The notes under the pieces were generated by a model that saw only the letters and a list, made by a program, of their open reading frames with translations, was not told where the DNA came from and did no database searches. From Glossina fuscipes (Eukaryota; Arthropoda; Insecta; Diptera; Glossinidae), in NCBI RefSeq assembly GCF_014805625.2, contig NW_023998493.1, positions 2,729,417 through 2,793,416 of the forward strand: DNA of 64,000 nt. The letters are read 5' to 3'. Of this stretch, positions 25,320 to 37,010 are shown piece by piece; positions within the stretch are counted from its first letter, which is position 1, and each line of letters begins with the position of its first letter. The translations under genes and the position numbers were made by a program.

Positions 25320-25835
25320 CTCCTTTCATTACAAAATGAGGGATATAGTCATTTTGTCAAAACGTTTGCAATGGCCAGAATGAAGGATAAGATACCTCAC
25401 AAATTTATATATATATTCGTGATCATCATCGAATTCTAGTCCGTCTGTCCGCGTGTGTAAAGTCTGTTGTAAACATTCTCCTGGCCGCAAAAATGAAGTT
25501 ATCCGCCCTAAATTTGGCAAAAACATGCAAGGTTCTTGAAAGCACCTTACCATTGAAAATCAGCTAAATCGATGGAAAGACACGCTCGCAGCACCACGTA
25601 AACTGAGAAGATCTCTGCTTTTCAATGGAAAAAAAAAATTGGTTTTGTTAATAATTCATAAACTATGACTTTTTTGAACTTTTATTTTGAAATTAGAAAA
25701 AAAACAGCCGCGCCTACTTTGTTTTACAAAGCATGAAAATGAACTTCTTTTACTGTTTTTATATCTTTTTACTTAAGGGTAATGGGTGTAGAAGATTCGG
25801 TCATGATCGACTATAATTTTCTTGTTTTTCTTTAA
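25320..25835 (+). repeat. Dispersed repeat, copy 3, nearly complete
   Basis: It contains ATGAGGGATATAGTCATTTT, AATGAAGGATAAGATACCTC, GTCCGTCTGTCCGCGTGTGT and, at the end, GGGTGTAGAAGATTCGGTCA followed by CTTGTTTTT. The 5' block matches the copy starting at 26791, and the 3' block matches 8058-8115. The CCGTCTGTCC string is characteristic of several fly repeat families. No protein is encoded. Confidence 0.55.
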
Positions 25836-26790
25836 TTAATTTCCATTCTTCACTGATAAGCACTGGAGTAATGAGTCTGCCTCTGCGGATTGCTTAAAAT
25901 GGTTTTAAATTACTTAAAAAACAAATTATATAAATATAGTTGAAAACATTGTTTAGAAAAAATACGTTTTCATTGTGTGAAAGTAGTTATAAGAGGACGT
26001 AATTTTTCTGACAAAAGGGATTAACTTTCTGGCAGATAGAGATCGTGATGAAAACACATATCTTTGCATTTCTTTCAGTAGTTCCAACGCTTCAATGTTT
26101 TGTTCAGCATTATTTGTCGTCATATTTAAATATCGTGTAAGCAACATATTGTGACCAATTGGTCTTCATTTTCGTCTTAAATACGTTAATTGTTGCCGGG
26201 AAAATTCCATCCATTTTTCATTTCTGCAACTAAAACGATAAGCTTTTCATTTTTGTTTTTCGTTGGCAGCAATAAAACATTGCGAAAGCATATTTGTTCG
26301 TTTTTTGGCGGCTATTCATATGCGAAAAATCATTTGCCAATGTCTTAAGCGAACATCGAAATATTTAATGGTAGAAAAGATACTGTTTGTACTTCGGTAG
26401 AGGCATAAAATGCGAATCTTAAAGTCATCTGCGGCCATTTGTCTAGGGAGACATTTTGTCCAGAGCTCTTCCAAAAAAAAAAAAAACGTGGCTTCTGTTC
26501 ACCTAAATTGAATCCACGCTTCGTACATGCTTTGCCATAAAAGTAAAGAAGGGCACTTTCTAATCAAATAGTTATAGTAACGAAAGGGTCGTTATCCCGT
26601 GAAGCTCTTTGGGCTACCGTTTAATGAAACCCAGCGCCGACCTAGCTCTACTTAAGGACAGCTTAATGTGTAGAGTAAAACTTCGGTCGAATAGAACCCC
26701 TACATCGATGAGTAAATCTACATTTTCCAACTGTCGTGAATCACTGAAATATACAATAGTGTATGAATTCCTCTTTGGGAAGGGTTCTTA
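25836..26790. other. AT-rich spacer
   Basis: An A-run at 26474-26485 and chance ORFs only. No feature supported. Confidence 0.35.
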
Positions 26791-27045
26791 TATTTTTATA
26801 CCCACCACTTTAATATGAGAGTATAGTCATTTTGTTTTTTTCCATAATGTATGTCATACCCAAAATGAAGAAGATATCTTCTGGGTTAATTTTAAAAAGA
26901 ATTTAATAGAAACCGTGATTAATTTTTTCTTAATAATTCCAGCTATGTGGACATAAAAAAAAAAAAACTTAGAGACTAGAATTCGAAAAGTATAATGGTG
27001 GCTAGGCGAGATTCGGCCCCTGCCGAATATAACTTCCTTGTTATA
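26791..27045 (+). repeat. Dispersed repeat, copy 4, short with both ends
   Basis: It starts TTTTTATACCCACCACTTTA and ends GCCGAATATAACTTCCTTGT. Compared with the longer copies, the middle is missing, so it is an internally deleted copy of about 250 bp. The 5' block (GTATAGTCATTTTG) matches 25337 and the 3' block (AGAGACTAGAATTCGAAAAG) matches 10640 and 40353. Confidence 0.55.
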
Positions 27046-27060
27046 GATTCGTACTTGTTC

Positions 27061-27103
27061 AATTTCATGAGTTTTGGACCCACGACTATTGAGTTAATAG
27101 ACC
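27061..27103 (-). repeat. tRNA-like B-box block (SINE head remnant)
   Basis: Read on the minus strand, the block contains AACTCAAT, GTCGTGGGT and CCAAAACTC in a row. A closely matching string lies at 37108-37145. GTCGTGGGTTC.AA is the T-arm/B-box style of tRNA-derived SINEs. No A box was found at the expected distance, and there is no LINE tail here. Confidence 0.4.
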
Positions 27104-27404
27104 CTTATCCTGATCGGCCACTAAGGCAGATAAAACACTAAATTATACATAGACGACATATTTAAACAATTCCTAACATTTTTTTTTTTGTAAAGAAAAA
27201 CGCTTGCTTATTTACAACATAACTAATAATTATGGTTTAATTAACTATTTTTATTAATATCTAATTGATTCATTAATATTACGGCAATGAGCCGCAAACT
27301 TGATACTTAATCCTCGCTATTAATAGGTGCTTCCACGAATTTTGATCAACGACGTCTGTTGGTAGAAATGATGGAAACGCGATGTATCAATCTACTTTCT
27401 GTAG

Positions 27405-28330
27405 AGAAAGGTGAAATTCGGTGATTTTGACAGTTTCCATTTATTATTATTATTGAGTTATTCAATGTATGCAGACGCTAATCATGCAACGAGCCAAATT
27501 GCACTTTCGACGCTCATTACTTCTGTCGTTTGATTTGAAGAGATTTACTGCCAAAACCCGCGAAACAACTTTAGAAGCTCATCGTGATGCTGTTCTTTCA
27601 TATCCCAATTGTCGGTTTTTGTTCCAACTGTTTGAAACTGGTGATTTTGATATGAATGATAAAGACTGGTCTGGAGGACCAAAAAAGGTCGAAGAAAATG
27701 AATTGCAAGACTTATTGGACGAAACCCCACTCAAGCCCTCAAAGAACTTTTGAACAGCTTAGCTGTTGATAAATCAGCTGTTTCTAGACGTTTACATGCG
27801 ATGAGAAAAATTCGAAAGGAGTGAAAATTGCTTCCACACGAATTGGCTGTAAATGCCATTTCGAAAAGTTTCAATCTCGAGGTTTCATTGTTTAGCAAAA
27901 GAAAAGTTTTCTGTGGCGTATTGTGACTGGATACGAAAAGTGAATCGACCACGACAATCCCAAGCACAAAAGTCACGGGTTAGTCCACCAGTCCAGGGCT
28001 ATCCACATTCAAACCGAAACAGAATACTCATGGCCAAAAAGTTTTGCAGTGCAAATGGTGGGATCAGCAAAGGGGTAGTGTATTACGTGCAGCTGAAGCC
28101 GGGTAAAACTGTTACTGCCGAGGTGCACCGACATTTGAACGATGTATATAATATGCAAAAATGTGTTGGCGATTTTTGCCATGTTGCCAGAAAGATGGGA
28201 AAAAATTGTGGAAAATGTTTCGATTATTTTGATTGCACCAATTTTTCTCAATAAAACCCTTCAAGTGAAAAAATTATTAAACCTCATCCAAGCGTCTAAT
28301 ATTTATGCAGGATCTCTCAGGTAATTTTGT
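27405..28330 (+). pseudogene. mariner transposase pseudogene
   Basis: Tc1/mariner DDE transposase remnant, mariner family. In order: AKLHFRRSLLLSF (start), FETGDFDMNDKDWSG, ENELQDLLDE, DVYMR, CLAKEKFS, WRIVTGYEK, GVVYYVQLKPGKTV and LPERWEKIVENV near the C-terminus. The first catalytic aspartate (TGDEKW in the family) is TGY followed by a stop. The segment that should hold the second and third aspartates is deleted between about 28145 and 28185. Frameshifts occur around 27755. Terminal inverted repeats were not located. The same family recurs at 34665-35800. Confidence 0.85.
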
Positions 28331-30276
28331 AAGCGTAATTTTGCGTTCAATAGTATTCAATTTATTTAATCAGGAGTCTCATATTGTTTTCATTTAAAGT
28401 TGCATTTTCTGATAAACATACAGTGTTCACTTATAATGCCCATATGAATTGCCATTTCCATCGCCAATCGGTAAGAAGAGTTAAAAGTCTGTGATCGACC
28501 TTGTAAGTAAAGATAACTAAGTGGTGTGGATTTGCAAGGTCAGGATCGAGGATTTTCGATTTTTATAAAAAGGAGTAAGTAAGATGTAAGTTGTACCATA
28601 TTTAACACGAAATAGTTTAATAAGAGAAGAGTGAAAATTTTCGGAAATTATTTTTTAAGCAATAAAATGGAGATATGATGCTTAGATTCCCACTAAACTT
28701 GAACTAACTTATTAATGTAACTAATTCATTTTTAAACTTCTGCCAGAGGGATTAAAAAACAGCTTACGAAAAAGGTGAACATTCCAAAAATGCTCTTATC
28801 GTCACACGGAGAGGGTTAAGCCAATACACTGTTAGGGATAAGTAAAGGAAAAGTGGATAAAGGCAAAAGTGGTGTAGAGTTTTCATGCAATACCAGCCTA
28901 AGAGAGAAAATATTAAATAAAACAAAAAATACTAATATAAAATAAACTGGAAATTAAAGAGAAACTAAAACAATTAACATTAAAGCAATTCCGTATGGCT
29001 TCAATGACGTTGAAGAAGCGAACATAAAAAGCACCGTACGACAAGGATTTATTTTATTTACTTTGTTATTGTTCCTTGTTTTCTGCAAAATTTTCTTTGA
29101 GTGTAACTTTCGGCAATGGAAAGGCAAACGCGTACTTTATGCAAGTTTTACGCACTTGTGTAAACAATTTTATTTAATTTTGTTTCTTATTTTTCTTTTC
29201 TCTTCTTCCTGTTTCGCAAACATGCTCCGCTTGCTACAACGACAGCAGTTGTGGTGCAATGGCATATTACGTTAGCGCGAATGTATTCCACATCCAGAAG
29301 AGCCTGAGATAAAAAAATCTCTTATTATACCGATTGATTCAGAATGTGATTCTAAGCTTGTCTGTCTGTCTGAGAGCCTTCTTCCCTTGTGTGCATTAGG
29401 AAAGGATGAGAATATCATCATTATATCAAGAAGCTTGCAACAGTCAGCGGCTAGCTCAAAGATTCTTTCTTTATATTGTGGATAAAATTCTGAATCAATT
29501 TAAGCTAGTGCGTCTATCCATTTGTATAATGTCTGTGGTGAGCGTTTTGCTGGTTACAAAAGTAGAGATTTCGTCTTCAAAAGTGGCGACAATATCGGAA
29601 GTCCTAGCAAGCAGGTGGTATTGAAAGCGGGTCAAGCTGCTCAAACCACACCGCTACAGTGCAGCATACACCGAAAACAAAAAAAATAAATAAATAAACG
29701 GATTCCTTGCTGATTATCTGCAAACTACGTCATGTATAAATAAATATATTTGCATGTGTTAGGAACGAACAAAAGCGATATTAATAGATGATGTGAGTAA
29801 GTGGTATTACATACTTCTATAAAGAAATGAAAGTGTTGAGTAGCTTGAAGTATGAATAGTTCTTTGATTGTTCTATTATGCAAGCACGTTCCAATTCAAA
29901 TGACTTTTTGGACTTTCTAAAATGGAACGTTACAATATTTTTACTACATGGTGTCGAGAAATGTTGAACAAATATTAAAAGAATGTTTAACTTAAATATT
30001 TAAGTTAACTTAGTTGATAATTTAAGTTAACTTAATAATAAAATAGCAGTCCAATACCCTAAATTCAACAGCGCGTTTCCATCAAAGCAAGTGTCAATTT
30101 GCCTACGATCGACGGAATTGGTTTCTTTGCCACAAAATCCGAGAAAGATCATTGATAGGGAAGTTCTTCTTGAAATACCTTTAAGTTATCCAAATGTGCG
30201 AAGGCCATATTGGAAGGATTAGAATACAGGTGGAACATTTATTTTGAAATAAAAAAAATAATGAAACGGAAACATC
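28331..30276. other. AT-rich spacer
   Basis: A tract of A plus TAAATAAATAAAT at about 29678-29698 resembles a retroposon tail, but no element body was recognised in front of it. Otherwise only chance ORFs. Confidence 0.35.
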
Positions 30277-30480
30277 CATTCAGTAAGCAAGAATTATATT
30301 CGGTCGTAAACGAATCTTTTACACCTATCACCGTCAACCTAAAAAAAGACAAGAAGAGTAAGGGAAGCTTTCATGCTCTATAATATGGAGTGAAAGCGAC
30401 TGATATTTTCTGTTTTCAAAATAAAAGTTTTGCGCGTGGGTGTGAAAAGTTTGCATCACTTCCAAACTCCTTTGCAAATT
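30277..30480 (-). repeat. Dispersed repeat, copy 5 (minus strand)
   Basis: On the minus strand the end reads GGTGTAAAAGATTCGTTTAC, then GACCGAATATAATTCTTGCT. It matches the 3' blocks at 8058-8115 and 25785-25835. The 5' limit is uncertain; homology-like sequence may extend to about 30600. Confidence 0.45.
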
Positions 30481-30949
30481 TGTAGGCAATATCTTCACTT
30501 TCGCTAACGGAAGAATGCTTACCACAAATACAACACAGTTGGGCAAATGGAGAGTCGAAAGGACAGATCTGTGTAGGAACATTCCAAATGCGCAACTGCG
30601 CCTTATAAAAGTATTAAAAAAAATTAAATTTTGATATACTATAATATATTGGGTAGACGTAGTCCACTTTATTTTACTTTCCTACAAATGCTACACCATC
30701 GCATAGAGTATACAATCAAATAGTTGTTCATTTATCTGCTGTAATTTACGAGTAAAGAGTAAAAAATTGACTTATGTTTTTGAAAAAACAGAGGTGTTCT
30801 TACTTTACTTGATGGTGTGGGCGTGTCCTTCCCCTGAGTGTCACGAGACATTGCACGAACGGACAAATAGCCAGACAGCTGGCTTGCTGGCTTATTAATT
30901 TTGATTTGCGGTTTGATGGCAATGTAAATATTATTACGCTTAGTGGGCT

Positions 30950-31417
30950 TTAATTCCCGGTTTTGTGTCTTGCTTCTCCCAAATGCAAAACGTTTTTAGT
31001 TCTCATTTTTAGAATTTCCCGCATTAGCAAATAACGGGGGCATTGTTATGGGTTAGAGTGTTGGTCATTGCAGTTGATGCAGAAAATAGGGCTAGAATTT
31101 TGACAGTTAGCTCCAATCGGTACAGTATTGCATTTTTTAAAGGTTTGACCAAGGCCTGAACAGTTCTTACAGCTCGTGGGATTTATGACGTAGAGAGTTG
31201 GCAATCAACGTCAACGGCTTGTGGTAAGCGACGAGAACAAGTAAATTTCCATCGCGATGGATTGAGAGAGACTCCCTATTTGGGCCGGTGGAAAAAATAA
31301 TGATGTATTTTCTATTAATTGAAGTTTTGTTAATGGTCTGAATTTTTTGCTACTTTTCTTTTTGTTGATTCGTAATGTTCCGCCAATCGGTGAAATCTGG
31401 CGGTGGCCTGGGGCCAT
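30950..31417 (-). pseudogene. I-clade LINE ORF1, internally deleted, with zinc knuckles
   Basis: The minus-strand reading starts MAPGHRQISPIGG and continues through SIHRDGNLLVLV, which parallels the N-terminus of ORF1 at 40930 and at 1563. The sequence then jumps to LYVINPTSCKNC, C-rich KKCNT and FCINCNDQ, which are the zinc-knuckle end of ORF1 (compare IPNPMRCKNC at about 41305 and FCLNCDDQ). The central part of ORF1 is missing. Frames are interrupted. No 5' UTR matching the other copies is found beyond 31417, and no ORF2 follows. Confidence 0.7.
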
Positions 31418-33552
31418 AATGTAATCTTTTCATTGTCAGTTTATTTTATATTTAATTTAAAATGTTATTTATTTTTGCTAGTTAGTGCCTTTTCCGTTTT
31501 AAACATTAGACCAAAACCCCAAACTGCACACAAAATATGCAATAACCACATAAATTACTTAATAAATTTATTGTAATTGGTAGATGTTTTAGATAAATAG
31601 ATACCCCTACATATATAATAGATAACTCTAAATACAAAACACCTTTTTCCAATGAGCGTGACCTACATACTGTTATCCGGTTTTAATTCGATTTGCGGAC
31701 TAAACACATTGACAGACAGATATTGAATGATCGAATTTTAATTTTGCTGCATACATTTCTATTGACAGTTAAAACAGTAATGTTTTTATGAAAATAGAAC
31801 TCATGATTAATATTTCAAGCAGCACACAACTTTAAGATAGTTACATGTTAACAAAACAATCCCTGTCTCGTTAGCGTTGATAACAAAAAAGGACACGGAA
31901 TTAAATTTACCTAGGTTTAAAAAAAAAATTCGGAGAAGGGTTAATCAACATAGTATGCAAAAAGAAATGAACGTAAAACAAATGAATGAAATGATAAGAG
32001 AAAGAACCTTAAAGGTCACGTTCAAGGAATGGGTAATAATATAAAACAAGCAAAAACATTCTACTGGACCGCGCCACCCTCCAGATATTCATATAGAAAT
32101 TTATCAAAATACGACTTTATATGGCAAATAGCCGAAAATTCATTTTCATAAAGTTAACTAAGAGTCCAGGGCTGCGTGACGAATTTTTGCAAAGTACTTC
32201 AGCTATTGTTTTTCATTCCATTCAGCATGTGGTCTCACGCTTCCAAACGAGAGGCTGAATTCAAATTGACCAATATAGTAGGAAATGTTCAAGAAGTAGG
32301 ACTTCTCAAGGGAGTACGGTTTCATAATGGACATTGCAATCCACGAAAACAGACGACGAAGCGAAATGCTAAGTATATAACACAAAATGTATGTAAACGT
32401 ACATATTTAACACTTCATTTGTTTTTATTAAAAGTATATATGTTATGCATTTTTGAAAATATAGGAATCTTGTTGATCCTTTATATTACAAATAACTTCT
32501 ACACCTTATTTCCTTGTTTTTTTTTTTTTTTTTTTTTTTGATGTAGACGAATACATTTTCTTTATATGAATGCAACAAATTCATGTTTTTATTTTATATG
32601 TGTAAATAAACCTGAACGGAATCAAAATTTAGATCAATATTAAGTGGGTTTCAATTAAAACAATTTTCCAATGTAACATTAAGATACTTTTTTTTAAATT
32701 TTGCTTCCATGATTCACTTTTTCACTTTTTAGTTTTAAGTTATTTTGAAAGGATAAGTGATATTGTATTTCTCTCATTTTATTCACCCGTTCACACTCAT
32801 GGTTGCATTTAAACTAAAATTTACGCAAATTGATCTATTCTTTAGATAAACTTGGCTACTTACACTTACTATCTAACTGTACAGTTTGGACATATAAGCC
32901 AGAAATCTATTAACTTAGTCCACCTCCACTTAACAACCCAAAAAAAAAAAAAAAAAAAAACACTAAACTATACACTACTACTATATTATAAATACTTCAT
33001 ACAGACAGAATGTTTAAGTTACAACTTAAGCAATCAAAAATTATCAGCTTTTTTTTTTAATACAATGCGAGCCCATTACAATTCAATCATCTTTCGAACT
33101 CACCCCTAAAAAATTAGAAGAAACAATTTGATATTAAACTTCTAGAAAAAGTTTTCAAATCGTAATTGCCTTTTATTTAATAAACGCAACTAAACCAAGT
33201 TTTTCCTTTCATTCCTCACTTTCTTGTCGTCGACAATAAATTTTAGTTTCAAGGAAAATTTTCTTCGAAATTTCCTCTTCACACAAGAAAATTATTTGTT
33301 AAAGTTTAGAAAGAATACATAATAAAAACTAATAAACTCCGGGATATTTTTACATAGGATATTATTGTATCATACTTTAAATATTTTTAATAGGAAAACT
33401 GCTTTAATCTGCTTATCAATTTATAATATTTAAGAGGCTTTTCTCCATCATTTACTGTTATGTTTACAGTTACCTTTTATTATTTAAAAATCAGGTTCGT
33501 GTATAAAGGAGTTTCAAAACCTTCAATAAATTTTCTATCTCTTTTAACAGAC
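31418..33552. other. AT-rich spacer with long homopolymers
   Basis: It includes a T run at about 32519-32539 and an A run at about 32939-32960. An open plus-strand segment at 32176-32541 has no recognised domain and ends in the poly-T run. Nothing else supported. Confidence 0.4.
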
Positions 33553-33660
33553 GGTGCTGTACAGCAAAACGTTCGTGATTTCAATATGAAGTTACGTGAG
33601 CGTGTACTGACTGACTCTGTTGCACGTAACTATCACGACGTCGTGTTGAAGGAAACGTGA
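33553..33660 (+). other. Orphan open segment after a splice-acceptor-like site
   Basis: The sequence TCTATCTCTTTTAACAG precedes an open run ending at TGA (33658-33660). It encodes GAVQQNVRDFNMKLRERVLT, then DSVARNYHDVVLKET. Composition is markedly less AT-rich than the flanks. It could be the last exon of a host gene whose other exons lie outside, or a pseudogene piece. No family was recognised. Confidence 0.3.
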
Positions 33661-34664
33661 TTGAAACCGAAAAGTTAACATGATGTGGAAACTTTTTCCA
33701 AGTATTTAGAAAACACATAGTCAATAAAACGTGTGGAGGACCACTGTTTGTTGTTAGCAGTTCTATTCTGTGGTCCTTGACGGTTGACGTTGAATTCAGT
33801 TGCGTTTTGGTAGAGTTAAGATGAAAAAGTTGGTTGGAGTCGCATAAAGAATCTCGTGTATAATATTCCTACGACAAGGTGTTTAGTGTTTTTCGGATGA
33901 ATCTTTTCGAGTTGCTGATCTTCTGTTCAATTAACAGCATAAAAGATTAAATTATGAATGTAATTTTCTCTAATGCTGATAACTAAACAAAAATTTCATG
34001 ACGAGGCTTTTGCTTCATCAGCGGACGGTTACCATCCAACTTTGGCGCTTATCCTAAGTTAGGTAGGTTTTTTATAAAACCTACAAGTGCCGTAGAATTA
34101 CAATTTCATGCCCGCCATAATCTATGGTAATATTGATAAGTCCTTGTCTTATATGTAGAGAAAAATCTTTTCATGTATTTTTGTGCAAACTGTTCGGGAG
34201 ATGTTTATACCTTGTTAGAATGTATTGTCGAGTATTGCATAGAGTATTTTTTGGCAGCTGTCATCTTGTATCTACTTAGATGTAATATTTTAAACGTAAA
34301 ATGTGTTTAGTTTTAAATGAAATTTACATTGGTTATGGGTCCAAGCAAGAAATTGTAAAACAATTTTAAAACAAAACACAAAATAATATGCCTTCTTTCA
34401 AGAATTTGCCATAATTAATTTCGTTTTAAAAAATTTTTTCCTTTTCAATAGTTTTCATATCAATTCCAAGGCGATCTTCTTTTACTTAGCACTAGACTTA
34501 GGGACGCTTTGCTTTGCATTAATTTTGATCAGCGAATTCTACAGGTAAAAATCATAAAGAAATGGAAAATGCCAGGATACATAACAGTTGAAGGCGGTGG
34601 TTCTGATCTTTCACTACCTTAAATAAAAATTTTCCATTTAATGCTATTAATTTATTCAGCGTAT
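33661..34664. other. AT-rich spacer
   Basis: No feature recognised. Confidence 0.35.
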
Positions 34665-34920
34665 CCCGTAGTAAATCAAGAAGCGCTGAAAATTGCAATA
34701 TTGACCTTGATTACTGTTGTTGTTTAATTTAAAGATTCTTATCGTGGTCTTTCTCTATCATCTATCTTTGTCGACTTTGGTTTCAACGTTTTAAAAGAGG
34801 TGATTTTGATGTTATCGACAAGCACCGATCTGAAGGACTAAAAAAGTTTACAATGAATTGTAAGACTTATTGGCGGAGAATGCAGCTCCAACACTCGACG
34901 AACTTTCGAACAGACAGCAA
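34665..34920 (+). pseudogene. mariner 5' fragment, plus strand
   Basis: Homologous by eye to 27480-27770 in the same orientation: the strand reads through GRGDFDVIDKHRSEG-like residues, LKKFTMN, and a degraded Q-rich helix-turn-helix region. It stops at about 34920, where a minus-strand copy of the same family begins. Frameshifts are present. Confidence 0.7.
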
Positions 34921-35800
34921 CACAGCGAGTCGCAGGGACAATATTGGTTTAGTAGCGATCCAACGATAGACCCACTTCGCGTGCCAGCCAAGCCATGCTG
35001 CATCGATTTGAACAAGGGTCTGGAGCTTGCCAGACGTAGTGCTAAGCTGAGTGCTGGGAACATCCCATCCGAGTTGCAAGAGTGTATACTTGACAATTCT
35101 TGCAACGCGTGGGCGAGCGTTGGCTTGCAAAAGGATAACTTTGATCTGTTATTCGCTATTGCTGGTTTTTTTTTGCGAAAATACATCGTTCAGTTTGGTC
35201 AATTGCGAAACCTTTTGGCCATGAACATTCCGCTTCGATGTGGACGACCCTCCAGGATTAATGCGTGACTTTTTGCGCTTGGGTTTGTCGTCTTCATCGC
35301 CAATCCCAATACGCCACAAAAAGCTCCCCTTTGTTTGCCTGCGAAACAATGAAAGCGCGATGTTGAAAGGCTTCGATATGGCAATTTCAATCAATTCGTA
35401 TGGTAGCCATCTTCCCTTCTTTTGGATCTTTCCCATCACATGTAAACATCTATAAACAATCGACTACTACTAAGCTTTTCGAAAGTTTTTTGAGCTAGGT
35501 TTTCCTCCAATAAGTCTTGCAATTCATTGTGTTGAAACTTTTCGGGTTCTCCACGCCGTTTTGGTCATTGACATCAAACTTCACCCTTTTAAACCGCTGA
35601 CACCAAAACCGATAGTTGAGATACAGCAGCATTGCCATAAGCTTTTAAAAATGTGTGATGGACTTCGGCAGCACATTTTTTCAAATCAAACAACAAAAGT
35701 AATATCGAAAATGCAACTTGGCGCTTTGCATAATTAGCCTCCGTATACGCTGAATAGCTCATAAAATGGAAAACTGACCTGCAGAGTCGTCAATTCCACC
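34920..35800 (-). pseudogene. mariner transposase pseudogene, minus strand
   Basis: From right to left: the 5' region matching 27405-27560, KFDVNDQNGVE, HNELQDLLEEN, GKIQKKGRWLPYEL, RRQTKGSFLWRIGIGDED, PKRKKSRINPG, then, after a deletion, ANARPRVARIVKYTLLQLGW and a region like SMQHGLAGTR. The first aspartate is retained (GDED). The second is alanine (QANARP for HDNARP), and the PYSPDLAPSD region is scrambled by a frameshift. It abuts the plus-strand fragment at about 34920 with its 3' end, giving a tail-to-tail pair. Confidence 0.85.
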
Positions 35801-37010
35801 TCTGTCAAAAACTAATGGACACTATGGATCCAAATTGCAAGCATTGTGCACTGGTTCGGTTGGGTTTTTTCTTCCGAAGCAATGTGCGTATTCGGGCAAT
35901 CCGAATGATCAACGGTATCAATGTTTATACGGCTGCGTTTAGTAGACGGCTTTTCTACCACTTGTCTCCATGGGAAAGTGTCCAAATAACTTTTGTCGAG
36001 TGATTTCTTTGCTTGAACGGTAATTTTCTCACTAAGATGCAATGCTTTATCAACGCACTAAACTGTAAAATTAAACTCAGATTTTTCGAGTATTTTCAAA
36101 ATTAGAAAATTAGTCACTAAAGCCACTACAAGATCTAATCTAATCGTCATGGTGCCATGAAAATTTGATATGTTTGTTTAAAGATTTGCTCTATCCAAAA
36201 AACATATCGATTCGCCAATTGTGGCGACATGTCATTCTAGAGACTTGAGTGATGAAATAACTGAAGGTTACCCCTTCTATTCCGAATTTGGCCATTTCAA
36301 GAAGTAAATGAAAAATGTTGTGCGCAGGGTGTTAAGGGATTTTAATGAAGTGTACTCGAACCATTCTGTGATAAACTAAATGCATTTAGTTTTTCTGTTA
36401 AACTCTTTTTCTTTTTTAGCCAAAGAGTAGATTCCTTATTCGCCTACACAAATGAGAATGCATTCGAAAATTATATAGGCGTTGCCGAGTTAATTGTGTT
36501 ATTCAAATTGGTGCAATAAAATCACTCATTTATGGCATATTATCGTTGAGGTTTAGCAATAGTTAATAGTGTCACACTTTAAATATACAGGAACATGATT
36601 TCGATATAATTTTTTTTTTTTTGAAAAAGACTAGTGGCGTTAAGTTAGATAAATGCAAATTCCTTAACGCGAATACTGGTGCAAAGACAATACACAGGAA
36701 CAGGTAATTTCAACGAAGAATAAGTCTGCTGAAATCAGAAGTGTAAGCGTCATTGGTTACGGAAGCATACTTACGGAATATTTATTTGAACGTTCTGAGC
36801 CAATTTTTTTGACGATGACCATAACTTACTATCGTATGTTGCGTGTGTTTTCCTCCACGCAAATATTTTATTCTTAAAAAACTATTTACAACACGATATG
36901 TCAAGTTAAATCAAAGGTAGAAACATAGGCAATACAACAAATTATCTGCAACGTTTACACGTTAAGTGTGTATGTATGCATGTGAGAAAAAAATATAAAA
37001 ATTGTTAATT
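35801..37010. other. AT-rich spacer
   Basis: A block at about 36640-36730 (CGAATACTGGTGCAAAGACA and following) resembles 5680-5750. A T run is at 36608-36621. No gene recognised. Confidence 0.4.

Noticed and set aside
27731..28251. Minus-strand ORFs at 27545-27730, 27731-27976 and 28009-28251
   Set aside because: Antisense shadows of the plus-strand mariner pseudogene.
32176..32541. 121-codon ORF ending in a phenylalanine run
   Set aside because: The run is a poly-T tract and the rest has no protein similarity.
34870..35268. 132-codon plus-strand ORF
   Set aside because: It is the antisense of the minus-strand mariner pseudogene plus the end of the plus-strand fragment; not a gene.
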